From positions 1,922,001-1,986,000 of the forward strand of contig NBAZ01000003.1 in the NCBI GenBank assembly GCA_002794735.1: a DNA stretch of 64,000 nt, in the 5' to 3' direction. The position numbers were made by a program, and so were the translations under genes. Origin of the DNA: Pyrrhoderma lamaoense. Taxonomy: Eukaryota; Basidiomycota; Agaricomycetes; Hymenochaetales; Hymenochaetaceae. This document shows, in pieces, positions 22,846-35,255 of the stretch. Each line of letters begins with the position of its first letter. The stretch's first letter is position 1. Below the pieces are notes generated by a model. The model made no database searches, was not told where the DNA came from, and saw only the letters and a list, made by a program, of their open reading frames with translations.

Positions 22846-25054
22846 AAGTGTCTGTCCGTTCAGAATTACTAAAGTTTCCCCCGTTATACTGGTATAGTGT
22901 AAAAGTCAGGAGCCGGTAATTGACGTCGATCATCCGGGTACTGTATTACATAAGAGTTAATCCTTTCGTGCTTAAAAAAATAAATTTTAATTATAATTGA
23001 TCGCTAGAAATTGAATCCACAAGTCACTTGAGAGCGAAAAGGCGGAGTCTGTGTAAGTTTGTTATTCCAAGAGGAAGAGAGCTATCAAAGCGGCCCCTAA
23101 GACCAAAGATCAGGCCTTCTTTGTTCTATTCGGAGTTTCTCATCGATAAAGATTTATCATCCTTCTCTGATACACCGACACCCTCGCTTTCCTCAAGGCT
23201 ATCTTGGTAGCAAGTCAACTCACGGGTCAGGTCTGGAACAACTAGCCATCCAATACAATCCTTGGAACAAAACTCTTTATATGTTTACATCTTACTCTAT
23301 TGATTCACAGCCCATTCATTGTTAGACGGTTGGCTTTCATTTGTTACGCCGAGGCGTCTCTCTCCCTCTAAAACTACTTAGACTGATTGAATGAAGAATT
23401 TTCTTAGCATGAAACCGATCATCCGTCCATCCATCCATTTTCTTTTTCGTCTCAATTCATCCTTTTGATCACTTCACTCACTCTTCACTCTACGCAAGTA
23501 GTCCTTCCTGGGCTGACTAAAATTTATAAATAAGGTATCAATACCTAGAACTAAGACTAGAACTAGAACAAGCTATATCCATACCGAAGCAAAGGGGGGT
23601 GGAGACACATGACCCCCCCTTTCCTTCCTTTGCTCGGATGCAGATGAGCTAGTGCGCGATCCTCAACCTCGAAGACTCTAATCCTTTTAAGCGGAAGTCT
23701 AATAATGGCTCTACACGCATGTATTAATGTACTCTCAAATCTTGGACTTTAAACATCCCCGTTCCTTCCCCCAATTTTTTCTAGAACACAAATAACAATG
23801 GTCCGTTCGCTATATCCAAACCCGATTTCCCATGTACCCTTACCCCCCTCTCTGCGCTGATCGAGTCAAGATAAATGAAAGAGGGGTGTCTTCTCAGTAG
23901 TATCTTCATCTTCGTAAATGTCCTTTTAAGAACGTAAGCAATAAAGTACTTTTTCTGGTAACACCTTTCCCATTCATATCGTTTTTTATCTCTGATTTTC
24001 TGCTCTCAAATGACCAAGTGACTTTTTGAATTCTCCCCTCTTATCTCTCTTCTCTAGGGACTTAGAACGACTTTAAAAGCTTGATCAAAATTTCTAGTTT
24101 AGATTATCTGTATACACTTACCCTGGGGGATTCATTAATTACATTATTATCCAATGAAAATGCCTCATAGTCAGTCTTCTATTAGGCGTGCCTTCTATTA
24201 GCCTTGCTATTTGGCTTGTTGTCTACTGTTCTCTGTATCCCCATGCTACCCGGAAGACTTACCTTTTATGTATAACGTCGGCTGTCTTATCTAAAAGCTA
24301 ATTTAGATTCGCTTTGTTGGTCCAAACATGAGGCATCGGAAGTGGAATGTCTGTGGTAGATGGATAAGAAGGATATCCTTATTTCATAGAAAGCGTATTT
24401 GATACATCAAGGACATATACAAAGACTGAAAAAAGAAAAGGGAGAGAGAGAAAAGAAAAGGACAAGGACGTTATTTTTCAACTTGAAGGACCCCAGGGTG
24501 TACAGTGCCTAGTAGATACAAAATTGGGAAAGAGAGAGATAGTAACATACGAACTGAACATGCTCAAGAGCAAAACGTGTAACGAAGCCGAGAAAGGTGA
24601 TAGGTTATAAGGGACACGAACAGGAACGAAACATCGTATGATTACACTTATCTTTTATGGAGGAAATAGGAAAGTAAGGGCGATACTATAGAGATCTTAA
24701 GTTGCACACACAAGGATATCAAGAGAAATAAGAAAGAAGTACACTGGAAAGTAATCGACCACCAGCTAGAATGTCCATAGTAAGATGAAAAGGAGGAAGG
24801 AAGAGTAAACTTGAAAGCATGGTAGTGACGGCACAGCATTATGAAAGCTTGCTGAAATAACTAAGTCTTCGACGCCTACTCGTGTGACATGTTTTATAGG
24901 TTGAAAGGATATGAAAAAGATATTGATGGGAACGGACACCGGATAAGGGAAGCGAATGAAAAAGAGAAACATGGAGCGGAGCCGCAATAATATAACTGAA
25001 CAGAAGATCAACACTGCAACTTGTTTTTTTCTCTGAGGAAATACATACACGCGA
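22846..25054. other. 2.2 kb without a recognised gene
   Basis: It contains the promoter of the MBIP-like gene and the 3' region of the RRM gene. There are several purine- or pyrimidine-rich patches (for example 23590-23625 and 24425-24465). Open frames are short and show no domain. A non-coding transcript cannot be excluded. Confidence 0.4.
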
Positions 25055-26215
25055 TCAGTAACCACCACCTTGTTGGTAACCTCCACCATATCCTTGTTGA
25101 GGGTAACCTCCAGGAGAAGCACCAAACCCACCAGGGAAACCTTAATCACGAACGTTTATTTCAAATGATAACCCCAGTCCAGATTAGGAACTGTTACCTT
25201 GACCCATATAGCCACCCCTAGATTCAGTCACCACATTGAGGACGTGGAACTACCTAACAGGTGATATCATTACTTACCATATCCCCCCATGGCAGGATAG
25301 CCTCCTGAGTACGGAAACAGCAAGTGGGTAAAGGATGGAGATGAGATAAGAGAAATTGTATGCGATCAGGTCATACCTTGACCGTAACCTTGGTTCGATC
25401 CAGAATTGTAAGATCCACCACCACCCCCTTTAAATGCGTTGTTCAGCTATTAGGGATAACTATGGACCAAAACAGAAAACCATACCTCCACCGGATTGGT
25501 TGTTGTTTTGAGGACGGGCATTGGCAAAGTTTACTTTGATTCGCCTGCCTTCGAACTCTTGCTCATTGAGAGCGGAGATGGCCCCGGTGGCTTCAGACTC
25601 ACTGCTGAAAGTGACGAAGCCGAAGCCACGGGAACGTCCAGTGTCACGATCACGCATGACGATAGACTATGAATAAAAGGAAATGCGAGGATACGAGGAT
25701 ATTTATAGAATGAAAACCGGATTAATTCAATAATTTAATTTTTTTTCGAGCAAGGCGCGTGGTAAACGCAGTTGACGGCGCATATAACGACATCAATGCA
25801 GGCATCATTCGAGAAGCCACATGGAGGCAGGAATCAATCAATGCAATTCGGCAACGGGCGTTAAAGTGGAGACAATGTCATGTTCACTCAATGAGATGCT
25901 GAAGCGGGGAACTAGTCTGAAAAGAAAAAACGCGCACATCTAGTACATGACCGTATTCGAGGAAGGCCTAAAGTACGTGCGAGCACATAGGAGCACGGAC
26001 AAAGCAGAGCAAAAAAAACACGATTCACGATTGCATCAGACAGTGAGAACAGGCATAGCAGACTGACTTTTTTAAGAGAATCATCGGTTGTATTCCACGA
26101 CAAATTTCTGAGAACATGTAAGGTAGAAGGAGGATATCAGTCGAAAGATTGCAGGGAAAAAGACCCCCGGCGAGCAGGATTGGAAGACAGACCCAACGTA
26201 AACCTTTGAAGACAT
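25055..26215 (-). CDS. Glycine-rich RNA-binding protein with one N-terminal RRM
   Basis: Small single-RRM glycine-rich proteins bind RNA and act as RNA chaperones in stress or splicing control. The ATG at 26215 begins MSSKVYVG, and splicing joins it to [13 protein letters not shown] to give RNP2 (VYVGNLSW). A 30-nt microexon (25939-25968, [10 protein letters not shown]) follows. The next exon carries [20 protein letters not shown] with RNP1 (RGFGFVTF) and ends [15 protein letters not shown]. The C-terminus is split over several small exons of Gly/Tyr/Gln-rich sequence ([17 protein letters not shown]), stop at 25055-25057. The intron after the microexon is about 260 nt and has a strong pyrimidine-tract acceptor only about 20 nt inside it, which suggests alternative splicing. 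Confidence 0.92.
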
Positions 26216-26894
26216 TTGAACAGCTAAGCTACTTTGAAAACTGAGAGAAGTGTGGAGGCAGTGGACAGGGGAAGAGGAATGGAGAAGAGGTGAGTGGGAA
26301 GATCGAGGGTGACTTTATACGGAAGCGGTGCTTGAATTCGTGGAGATCAGCGATGCAGAAAGGGGCCAGAGCGGTCGACAGCTGTCTCAGCCAGCGCCGG
26401 ATGGTCTTCATAACGGCATTCGGCAAGAGGGGTTGCCAACGGTAGAAGCCGCCCTTTCTGACCCTCATTTCTCTCTTCCCAATTCACTTGTGGGCTTTTT
26501 TTTACTTGCCCCGGTTCATCAATATATACATATAATATAATAACATACTCTTGTCATTCATTATCAAACACGTTTGGTTACAGACAGTGTGTACAGAAAC
26601 ATGATGAGAGTTGTAGTGCAACAACATATCGTCTGAGAGGAGTGAAAGGAAAGAGAAGAGAAGAAATGAAAAAGAGAACAGATCAGAGATGAAAAGTAAA
26701 TGGAGTTGCGAAATCAGCAAGCAAGTGTGGAGAAAGAGCTGTAATAGTGTGCATGGAAAATGTAAAGGAAATGAAAATCATTGATGAGAAAAAGAGAAAA
26801 ACAAAAACAGTATCATTCGTAACAGTCGTCAAATATAGATAGCAGTAGTAGAATGGAAGCCCATCCCAATACCAGAAATCCCTTCAATCAAGGA
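26216..26894. other. Intergenic, RRM gene promoter and ABC gene 3' flank
   Basis: No gene seen. AT-rich with A/G-rich stretches near 26630-26710 and 26760-26815. Confidence 0.4.
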
Positions 26895-29800
26895 TCACTT
26901 GCTGCCTGGGCCCAAAGAAAGTCGTTTCTTCAGCTTCTCTCTCATCTTCTTACCCTCCTGAACACTAGGAGCAGGACTATCACCGTCCCCACGGACACTT
27001 CCACTTGCCTCTCCGCGTTCACTACCCTCGGCCGAGTCTCGTGGCTTCTTATCATCCTTTAGTGGTGCATTCACACCTGGAATCACAACCGATCCTTGGC
27101 GCCGCCCGACGAGAGAAACTCTACGCGCGAAGCGCTGGAAGTTCTGAGACGCCGTTCGCTTTCTCTTTGGATCCGACTGATCCGGCGTGCTTCGTCCAGT
27201 AGGATGCTGCACACTATCATCAAATGTAACTACAGGTGGTGTCGCAGTTCCGGACGGCACTTCTTGTTCAGGCTCAGAAGCAGGGAAGGCAATGGGACCA
27301 CTTGGGAAGGCGACTGTAGCATCAGAACTCGGAAATGCGACGGGGGTAGCGGACGATGTAGAAGGAGCTTTGTTGTGGGCAACAGGTTCACTCGCACTCG
27401 GTTCAGAAGCTACAGTAGTAGTGCCCTCGGTCGTTTTCTCTCCCTCTGCCTCACCATTACGCGATTCCGAAGCGCCTTGAACTGAACTTGAACCCTCCTC
27501 TACTCCTGGTTGTGTGACCGGTTCAAAATCGGACGCAGCATCTGCCTTTGGCGCACTAGTTTCGGTCTCTTTAGTGGTGGAGCTCACAGAGTACCCAGAT
27601 ACTTCTTGTTTGGTCTCAGGAACTGCCAAATCTGCTCCCTCAGAACGAATTTGATCGGCCCACATAGTAGCAAATATGCCTTCTCTCTCAAGCAACTCAC
27701 GGTGACTGCCTTGTTCAACGATCTGTCCATTCTTGAGTACTAGGATCCTATAGGATGATAAGGGACATGAGTTTTCAATCACATATCGGAACCAGAAATT
27801 AAAGGGTTACGTACACGTCAGCAGAAGCAATAGTCTTTTGGGGTCATGAGTGTGTGAGTCAGCCAATGTCAAAAATAGTATAAATCATTCAGAAGGGACT
27901 TGACATACCGATAAACGATGAGCAATGGATAAAGATGAGCGCCCCTGGACGAGATTCTGCAACGCCTTCTGAATATCCCTTTCGGTAGACGTGTCCAAAG
28001 CACTGTAAATTAAGATTTTTGTAATTCAATATCAGACCACGGATCTCGGATGCAGCACAAAAAGTGTATCTGTTAAACTCTAATTACTGACCTCGTGGCT
28101 TCGTCTAATAACAGGATTGGTGGATTCTTGAGAAGAGTCCGAGCGATGGCCACTCTCTGTTTCTCACCCCCAGAAAGTCTGACACCGCGTTCTCCGACCT
28201 TGGTGTCATATCCATCGGGGAAGGACATAATTCTATCATGCATCTGCGCAGCTGTGGCTGCTGCTATAATCTCCTCGCGGATGCACCAAATTTGCCATAG
28301 CTTCGAAAACTCTGATAAGCTAACCGAATCTCTTCCTAATCTAATAGTATACTTACCCTATATTGTAGGCAATACTTGCGTTAAACAATACCGAATCCTG
28401 CGGAACAACCCCAATAGCTTTGCGTAAAGAGAGTTGCGTGATATCCCGGATGTCTTGACCATCAATGAGAATTCTCCCTTCTCCCTCCTTAAGGTCATAG
28501 AAGCGATACAATAGGCGGAGTATAGTCGACTTCCCTGAACCAGACTCGCCCACCAGAGCAACTGAGCCACCCTTGGGGACCTTGAATGAAACGTTATTTA
28601 GAGCATAATTGCGTCCATCATAAGAGAAAGAAACATTTTCTGAGTAAAATAGGTGAGTTACTGATCAATCAGATAGATAACCCTGCATACCGAATTCGAT
28701 TTCTCCGTCTTCAACAATAAGGTCAGGAGCTCCGGGCTTATCATTCACCTCAGTAGGCTCATCCAACAATTTCATGAGTCGTTCGGTATCCACCAAGCTT
28801 GTATTGATCGAACGGTACACGTAGCCAAGTTGATTAAGTGGGCCATATAACTATTAGTTTTGTGGATGCATTGATTAACCGTTATTTTTGACATAAGTTA
28901 AAAAAAGTTATGACGTACTTGTCCAAGATAGATGACGAAAATTACGAATTCACTAGGAGAGGAAGTACCTTGTGTGACACGAAGTGCAACGATGATACCA
29001 CCAACAAGGAACCCGATAGTCTATCGTATATGAAAATTAATGAAATACTAATTGCAATAGACATGATTCATACCATTATCAGATTTTGGATGAGATTGAG
29101 GAAGTTCAATGACACTGTTTTTGAAGGGTCGTCAGTGAACCGGTTCCTCCATAGCTTTGTGATATACATACAAATTACACGGTACTCAAGGGCTTGGTAA
29201 TCCTTAATTGCTTCTGCATAACGTTGATTCTCAAAAGCTTCCCCACCAAAATACTTAACCGTCTCGTAGTTCAGAAGACAGTCAGTGTGAATTCCCCTGG
29301 CGATCTGGGACATGTGTCAATACGATACAGAGTACAAGCACTGTGCACTCGAAGACTTACGATGTCCTTATCGTTCATTTGTCTCCTTAATCGTGTACGC
29401 CAGGTTGTTAGGGCAATCTATAATAGATTGAGTTAGAGTAACGTGATTCAATACATATAGTACATACGCTTGTAGAAACTAAGTGATTGTTAGAATTTTG
29501 ATATTATACATAGCTTCACAACACTCACTGTAACCGGCCATGACAAAAGCAATAAGAACTGCCAATTCCCAATCAAATTTCCAAACGAAGACGCCCAGGG
29601 CAACAAAAATATCGATGAAAGTGGGTAAAATGTTGAACAACAGCAATTCAAAAATACGATTGATGGCAGAGCCACGATCTAAAATACGTAAGATTTCGCC
29701 AGTCTTACGTCTCAAATGGAATGAGAGCGACAACGAAAGAAGGTGATTGAAAGAAAGTTTAGACATCTCTGTTTATAGATATTAAACATTGTCTATTGAG

Positions 29801-31328
29801 TGTTTATGCGAAAGAAACTGACCTCGGTCTGAATATTGCATGACAGGCGCCCAAAGAGTCTGTCGTAATTCCATTAAGACAATCAAGTACAGCATATCCG
29901 AATTGTATATAGACTTACATCTCGTAAAGCACCCAAACCTCCACTCATTTGCAAGAAGCGAAGGCCAATATAAGCTAGAAGGTAAGGCCAAAAAGAGCGT
30001 ACTTCCTGTGGAGGAGTAATTCCCCCATACTGCTTCTCAAAGAGATCAACCAATGCACCCAATGTAAGGGGGGTCGCAACATTAACGAAACGTCCGACAA
30101 TAAGGATAAGGATACAAAGGAACTTTTAACCAAGATGGTAAGAATTTTAGTAAAGAATGATACCGAGATAAAATGGTTAAAGAAAAAACATACAGCAAGG
30201 AACTGAAGCCACAAGCTACCCTTAGGCCACAGGTAAGGGGTAAGCTTTCTTAAACGACTATACATTTCACTCCATGACGGAGTGTATTCTGCCTGGCTAG
30301 TTCCCTCCTGAACCTTATTCTTGGATGAAGAAGGCTTAACAGTCTATTGAAGATTGCGTCAGCATAAAATTGTAACTTTAAGAACCATGCTGATTACATA
30401 CAGAAATCGCTTCATGGCTTACGCTCGGGCAGGAGTATGCGATCTAGTGGTAGTTCCTGTGGTCGGCGCAAGAGAACGTGCCGTCCTGAATGTACCATAA
30501 GCAGAATGGCTATTAGCGTCAGTCGCCGACAGGCCTCGAGAAGCCAAAACACCCTCTTCAGCAGGAGCAAGCAAGCTTGTGTCTTCGGCCGCCGTAATAC
30601 CATCACCTCCAGCTTGAGGTTCTGACACAGCAACAAACCTTGTACGTGGATAAACCAGTGCAGCATAAAGTGTCACTAATAGTAGAAGACGGAAAATCGG
30701 GAAAAGTGTATGTAAGAGTGCAGGGAAGTTTGTCCAGTATCTTGGGCGTTCCGGAATGCCAATCGGTTCTGTGATTGAATGTTAGATAGAGAGAATATGA
30801 ATGAATATATAAAAATGGAATCATGATTAACGTACGCTTGCCAGTAATAACCACAGTCGCTGCGATAAGCGCAACCTCGACGATTGTTCCGATGATTGCT
30901 AAAGCTGACCATAGCTTGGGGCTTCTCATTGTCCATATGGTTACGCCTTGAGATTCCTTCCAAACACCAAGAATGGCAAGAAGTCCGGATGCCAGTAGAC
31001 CAGCAATGACTTCGACTTCTAAGCCACTCCATTGAGCAATCCACGGACCATGTTGAGGTATTCCTTGCCAAGTCTTCGTTAAAACAGAGTGTAATATGAG
31101 TGCAAAGCCGTCAAGGAAATAAGTCAATGCAACTAGAGATAAAAGAGAAAGGATAAGAGATCTGCGAGGTGTTGTTACTGCAACAACAACCGATGTGATA
31201 GGGGAGGGAGTGGTTTGTGAACTCGGTGGTTTGATAGTAAGTAAAGAGATAGATGAAGCAAGAAGAGCGACGGGGAAAGCAAGGCGTATTGCAAAAAGCG
31301 CCTCGAGCGCGCCCTGAGCAGCCACCAT
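26895..31328 (-). CDS. HMT1: ABC half-transporter of the HMT1/ABCB6 type, long C-terminal tail
   Basis: HMT1-type proteins are vacuolar or mitochondrial ABC half-transporters linked to heavy-metal, thiol-conjugate or porphyrin transport. The start at 31328 ([12 protein letters not shown]) opens an extra N-terminal membrane domain of about five TMs, the feature separating this group from ATM1. The transmembrane domain carries [20 protein letters not shown] and [20 protein letters not shown]. The nucleotide-binding domain has Walker [11 protein letters not shown]-loop [10 protein letters not shown], signature [14 protein letters not shown], Walker [11 protein letters not shown]-loop ALDT and switch IAHRL. 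One missing base near 28274-28279 separates YGKFGASA from [14 protein letters not shown]. After the core, about 230 residues are low-complexity, with repeated VAFPS-like units, then a basic Lys/Arg end, stop at 26895. The gene has many short introns. Confidence 0.92.
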
Positions 31329-31777
31329 TGTCGCCGTTGACGTTGGTGTGTTTTGTAGTTGCTCAAAGACGAACGCTGTCGCGGTGAATGTTTCGTAGCA
31401 GGAGGTCGTCAAAGTTCGTGAGCAAACATGCATGCCTCGTGCCTTCAAGCCTTTTTGTATCGGCAGACCCTCGCTTCACCTCACGCTAAAATTCTACTCG
31501 TTCCTTCCTTCCGTTCTATGGCTCTCGCTAACAGGTGCTTACGTCCTGAAGAAGTAAGATAAATTTCATTGTTGATCCTACTTGAAACATATCTTGCGGC
31601 AGACAAGTAAATTTTCAATTGTTAAAAGTAAAAATAATCTATCGAAAAAGAATGAAAACCACACTTGGTTCATAAATTTTTCATTGAAGGTATCCATGTC
31701 GCTGCACAATGTACTAAACACTATTAATACTTATAGAATCTCTCGGTGCACAGCAAGAAAAACTGCTAATTGTTAAA
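31329..31777. other. Intergenic, ABC transporter promoter
   Basis: Lies between two minus-strand genes, so it holds the ABC gene's promoter and the 3' flank of the small unknown gene. No further feature seen. Confidence 0.4.
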
Positions 31778-32149
31778 TTAATTGTTTGTTGATGACAGCC
31801 CGGTCAATATCTCCTCGAGTTCATCACGAACGGCGTCTACTCGTGTGCCTTGGTTATCAACGTCACCTCGGCGGAGCATCCGGATAGCTGCTCTAACCTC
31901 GTGTGCATATTCGAATGATTGCTCCACTAGACTATCCTTCTTTGAGCTCGCCGACTGGCCTCCTGGCGTTTCGGATGAGGATGACTCAGTATCAATCTGG
32001 CTTTCTGCGATCTCCGTTGCCTTGGTTGAAGCTGTGGATGTGGTTCTGAGTACGGAAGAGAGATCAACATCTGCTGCACGTAGTAAGGCAAGATCTTGCA
32101 GAGTGTCACTGATTGGAAGTGGCTTAACATCTGCAGACTTAGGAGCCAT
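31778..32149 (-). CDS. Small unknown protein, about 123 residues
   Basis: A single-exon frame from the ATG at 32149 (MAPKSADVKPLPISD) to a stop at 31778. An in-frame upstream ATG at 32212 would add 21 residues, but the second ATG gives the more natural N-terminus. The middle is Ser/Thr-rich, and the C-terminal third is a predicted helix (SFEYAHEVRAAIRMLRRGDV and RVDAVRDELEEILTGL). There is no signal peptide or TM segment. I do not recognise the family. The ordered helical end, clear amphipathic pattern and its place between two real genes favour a true gene over a chance frame. Confidence 0.6.
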   Translation of the reverse strand: MAPKSADVKPLPISDTLQDLALLRAADVDLSSVLRTTSTASTKATEIAESQIDTESSSSETPGGQSASSKKDSLVEQSFEYAHEVRAAIRMLRRGDVDNQGTRVDAVRDELEEILTGLSSTNN

Positions 32150-32891
32150 TATAGATTGGTTATAAAGACAACTTTGATTATTGATGTCCCCGTTTGGCTC
32201 AGTTTTCGTCAATTGGAGAATATCTTACGTAAATCACCCCTAAGTAAACTAAACTTCACACAACGTTCAATTTATCATCACCTTCTTGTGAGATCACTTT
32301 TGGAGCTATTGCCAAGAAGCTCTGATTGTTGATCAGCTCAGTGTTCTTTCTGTGGTATATACTGGACATCAAATATAATAAGTCTCATCGGATGACATAT
32401 AACTGGTACATACTTAGGACTGTTTAAGGAACACTTCTAAACGTGGGGATCATCTCTAGTAACCATTCTTTTTAAGTCCATTTCTTATATCATTTCAAAT
32501 CCGTACATTGCATATGACTTCCGGTAAAGGACCTATTGAGGCTGGCTCAGTGTTAGAATTTGTAGCAGTTAATATCGCTTTGAATAATATAATCACAAAA
32601 ATAGGCTACTTTCTGAGCCTTTCAAGCGTCTGAGAGGAACTTAATCTATACGGTCCATTCGAATTAATACACTTGCTGTATCTTAACTAACTTCTACATA
32701 GCATTCACTAGAAATACAATAAGGTACAACAGGCTGTTTCTGGTTGTATTGTTCACCGGTTACCGAAGACTTCGGGACCAAAATGCAGCCACGGTATCTC
32801 CTTGTCTCGGAACGATTCGTACTGAAGTTATAAGCACATTCTTTCCGAAGAATTACTACCTTTTCCTCCCGCCCCCCTCCTAGTCATCCTG
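32150..32891. other. Intergenic, divergent promoter region
   Basis: Between the small unknown gene (minus) and the DUF6534-type gene (plus). AT-rich; nothing else recognised. Confidence 0.4.
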
Positions 32892-34802
32892 ATGGATTCC
32901 CCACCTCCTTTCCTACCACCCCCAGAACCGATAGTAGTTTCGCTGGGAAATAGATACGGTGCTCTATTATTTGGTTCAACTGCTTGTGCAGTGTATGTCC
33001 GAATGTTGTTACTGTTCCGAATATGGAGTAATGATTATTGATATTTCACTACTAGATTATTTGGAGTTAATTCGATTCAAGTGTTTTATTACTTTCGGAA
33101 ATTCAAGCGGGATAAGCGTGCCTTAAGAATATTAGTATGTTTCTAGTATACTGTTATTCAATATCAATACCGATTATAATTGGGTACCCAGGTTGCTAGC
33201 ATATGGTAAGTACTATATATTTCTTTTCTATATGCATGTACACAAGAATTAAAACCTGTACCAGGATGCTAAATGCAGCACAGTTTGGTTGCATGCTTCA
33301 CACAGTTTACTTCTATACAGTTAAAAACTTCGGTAATATAATTGCATTATTCCACTCTACCTCGTAAGTTGTACAGGTACCTAAACCTTCTTTTATTGAC
33401 TAATTACTTTATAGGTCTCTGTTGGTAAGTTCCCGTATTAATCTAATACTTTAAGATCACACAACATCATTCTGTTATTGTAGATTACCATAATTTTGAC
33501 AGTGAGTCCCTAGACTTTAGGATTAAAGTGCACTATATAAGTTGAGATAGGCGGTCAACTATATGCTGGTCACATTGTGTGTTTCCTCTTTGTGTTATTT
33601 TTCCCTCTACGAATGCTTACATCTCCTTGTGTAGCGTATACTCCCTACGCATCTACATCAGTGAGCCTCGATTATCTAACTAGATAAAATAATAAACTAT
33701 AATATACAAAAGTTAGCGATAAGCGATGGTATATCACTATTGTTCCTGTGAGTTACTCTACGAGTTCCGAGAAATTTATCTAAGTATAAGTATACCTCAG
33801 CTGATATTAGGTACTATTGGACCAGGTAGATCATTTTTCTTTCTTTCTTTTAATAACAGAGATCTGATTTGTATACACCAGTACTTGGAATAGGTGAGTT
33901 TTCCGCTTTTAGGTTAAATTCATAATCTTCTAATGGAATAACTATCAAGCACTTGCGGCTAGAGGGTGGGTTATCGATTTCATCACGAAGACATAGCTCA
34001 AATTGACTCCATCTAGTTTTGTAAATCCAAGTTTCATATATCTGAAGAAGTACAATGTTAGTCTTCTCCAAAAGGTACCCCTGTTTGTTTATCTGATTTA
34101 ATATCCGAATTTAGTGGTTGTTATATGGGTCGTTCTCATTTGCTGTGGCTTGTGATCTGACTGTTGTAACGGCTCTATGTTACTACCTCCATCGCGGTCG
34201 TTCAGGTTTAAAAGAGTGCGTCTCAAAAAATAATTTGTTGATGTACTGTAAGCTCTAATATTTCCACTTATTTCAGATCGACTACATTAGTCAATACCCT
34301 TATTTTATATTGTATAACCACAGGAGCAGTCTCTTCACTTGCACATCTTGCGAACTTAATATTAGTAGGGCTCTTGAAACCTCTCTATACAGAACATGGG
34401 CTAACTATGGTTTATAGTATGTCACCATGCCTAACTCCTTCGTATATATCGGTGTATTTGCCTTTACCCCAGAGTGTATGTAGATGTACAAGTTATACCT
34501 GTGAGCTAATCGTGCTGACTTTTTCGACAGTGTACTCCAATGCTCTGCTCGCAACACTCAATGCACGCGATCACCTACGTAATCGTTCTGTTAGTGGTAG
34601 AAGTAGTTCTCAAATACGTTTCGGGAGACGTTTTCCCAACTTTCACGAGAAGATTCCATCCAGATCTCATCCGCAACTCACACGAATACCAACTCACCCA
34701 CTGATTCAGTGGCGTTTTCAACTGTTGAGCCATCTTACTGGACAATTGAAGATGGAAATCCCAAAGAAACACATATTATGCGACATCATCACGAAGCACT
34801 GA
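32892..34802 (+). CDS. DUF6534-type multi-TM membrane protein, about ten exons
   Basis: Proteins of this fungal group are predicted seven-TM integral membrane proteins of unknown function, abundant in Agaricomycetes. The start at 32892 gives MDSPPPFLPPPEPIVVSLGN. Tiny exons then splice to YGALLFGSTACAV, LFGVNSIQVFYYFRKFKRDK, AAQFGCMLHTVYFYTVKNFG, KRWYITIVP, SFAVACDLTVVTALCYYLHR and VNTLILYCITTGAVSSLAHL. These are followed by YVTMPNSFVYIGVF and VYSNALLATLNARDHLRNRS. The final ALLATLNAR motif and the preceding order of segments are typical of DUF6534. The C-terminus is hydrophilic and basic, stop at 34800-34802. The exon near 33550-33660 (GGQLYAGHIVCF) does not join in phase by one base, so one junction or base there is uncertain. 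Confidence 0.75.
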
Positions 34803-35255
34803 GGTTACCTTACTCCTAGAGGGCATATAAAGAAAATATACAGCTTTGATATCTATTTTATATTTTCTTCCGGGTTTGGGTTTAGAGATAAAGGTAAACA
34901 GCTTTTATTCAATTCTATGTGTATTATATGTAATCAACTAGTACTAGTACCTGCATGGTATGAAGTCATAAATAGATCTGCATCGTCGTCTCGTAATTCT
35001 CGCATATTTAATCGCGTCCTTACTAGCCAAGGAGCGAGTTGATGTCGATTAGATTTTTGTTCTACTTCTTGTCCATAAACATGCTACTTGTGTCGTAGAA
35101 CAATAGCATAGCTAAAAATAAGATTGATCATTGAATAAGGGTTGCTCCGATTTCATCAAAGCATGTGATGTTGAAGCACTTGCCTTGAGGCTATTACTGC
35201 CGTAAATATCTTCTCCACTGTCTATTCTCAACTATAATTTAATGTCGGTTATGCC
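34803..35255. other. Intergenic
   Basis: Between two co-directional genes; holds the promoter of the Smr gene. AT-rich, nothing else seen. Confidence 0.4.

Noticed and set aside
25676..25930. Possible C/D-box snoRNA in the RRM gene intron
   Set aside because: A C-box-like ATGATGC is present but no matching D box or terminal stem was found.
33850..34071. 73-codon minus-strand frame inside the DUF6534-type gene
   Set aside because: Shadow of introns and exons of the plus-strand gene.
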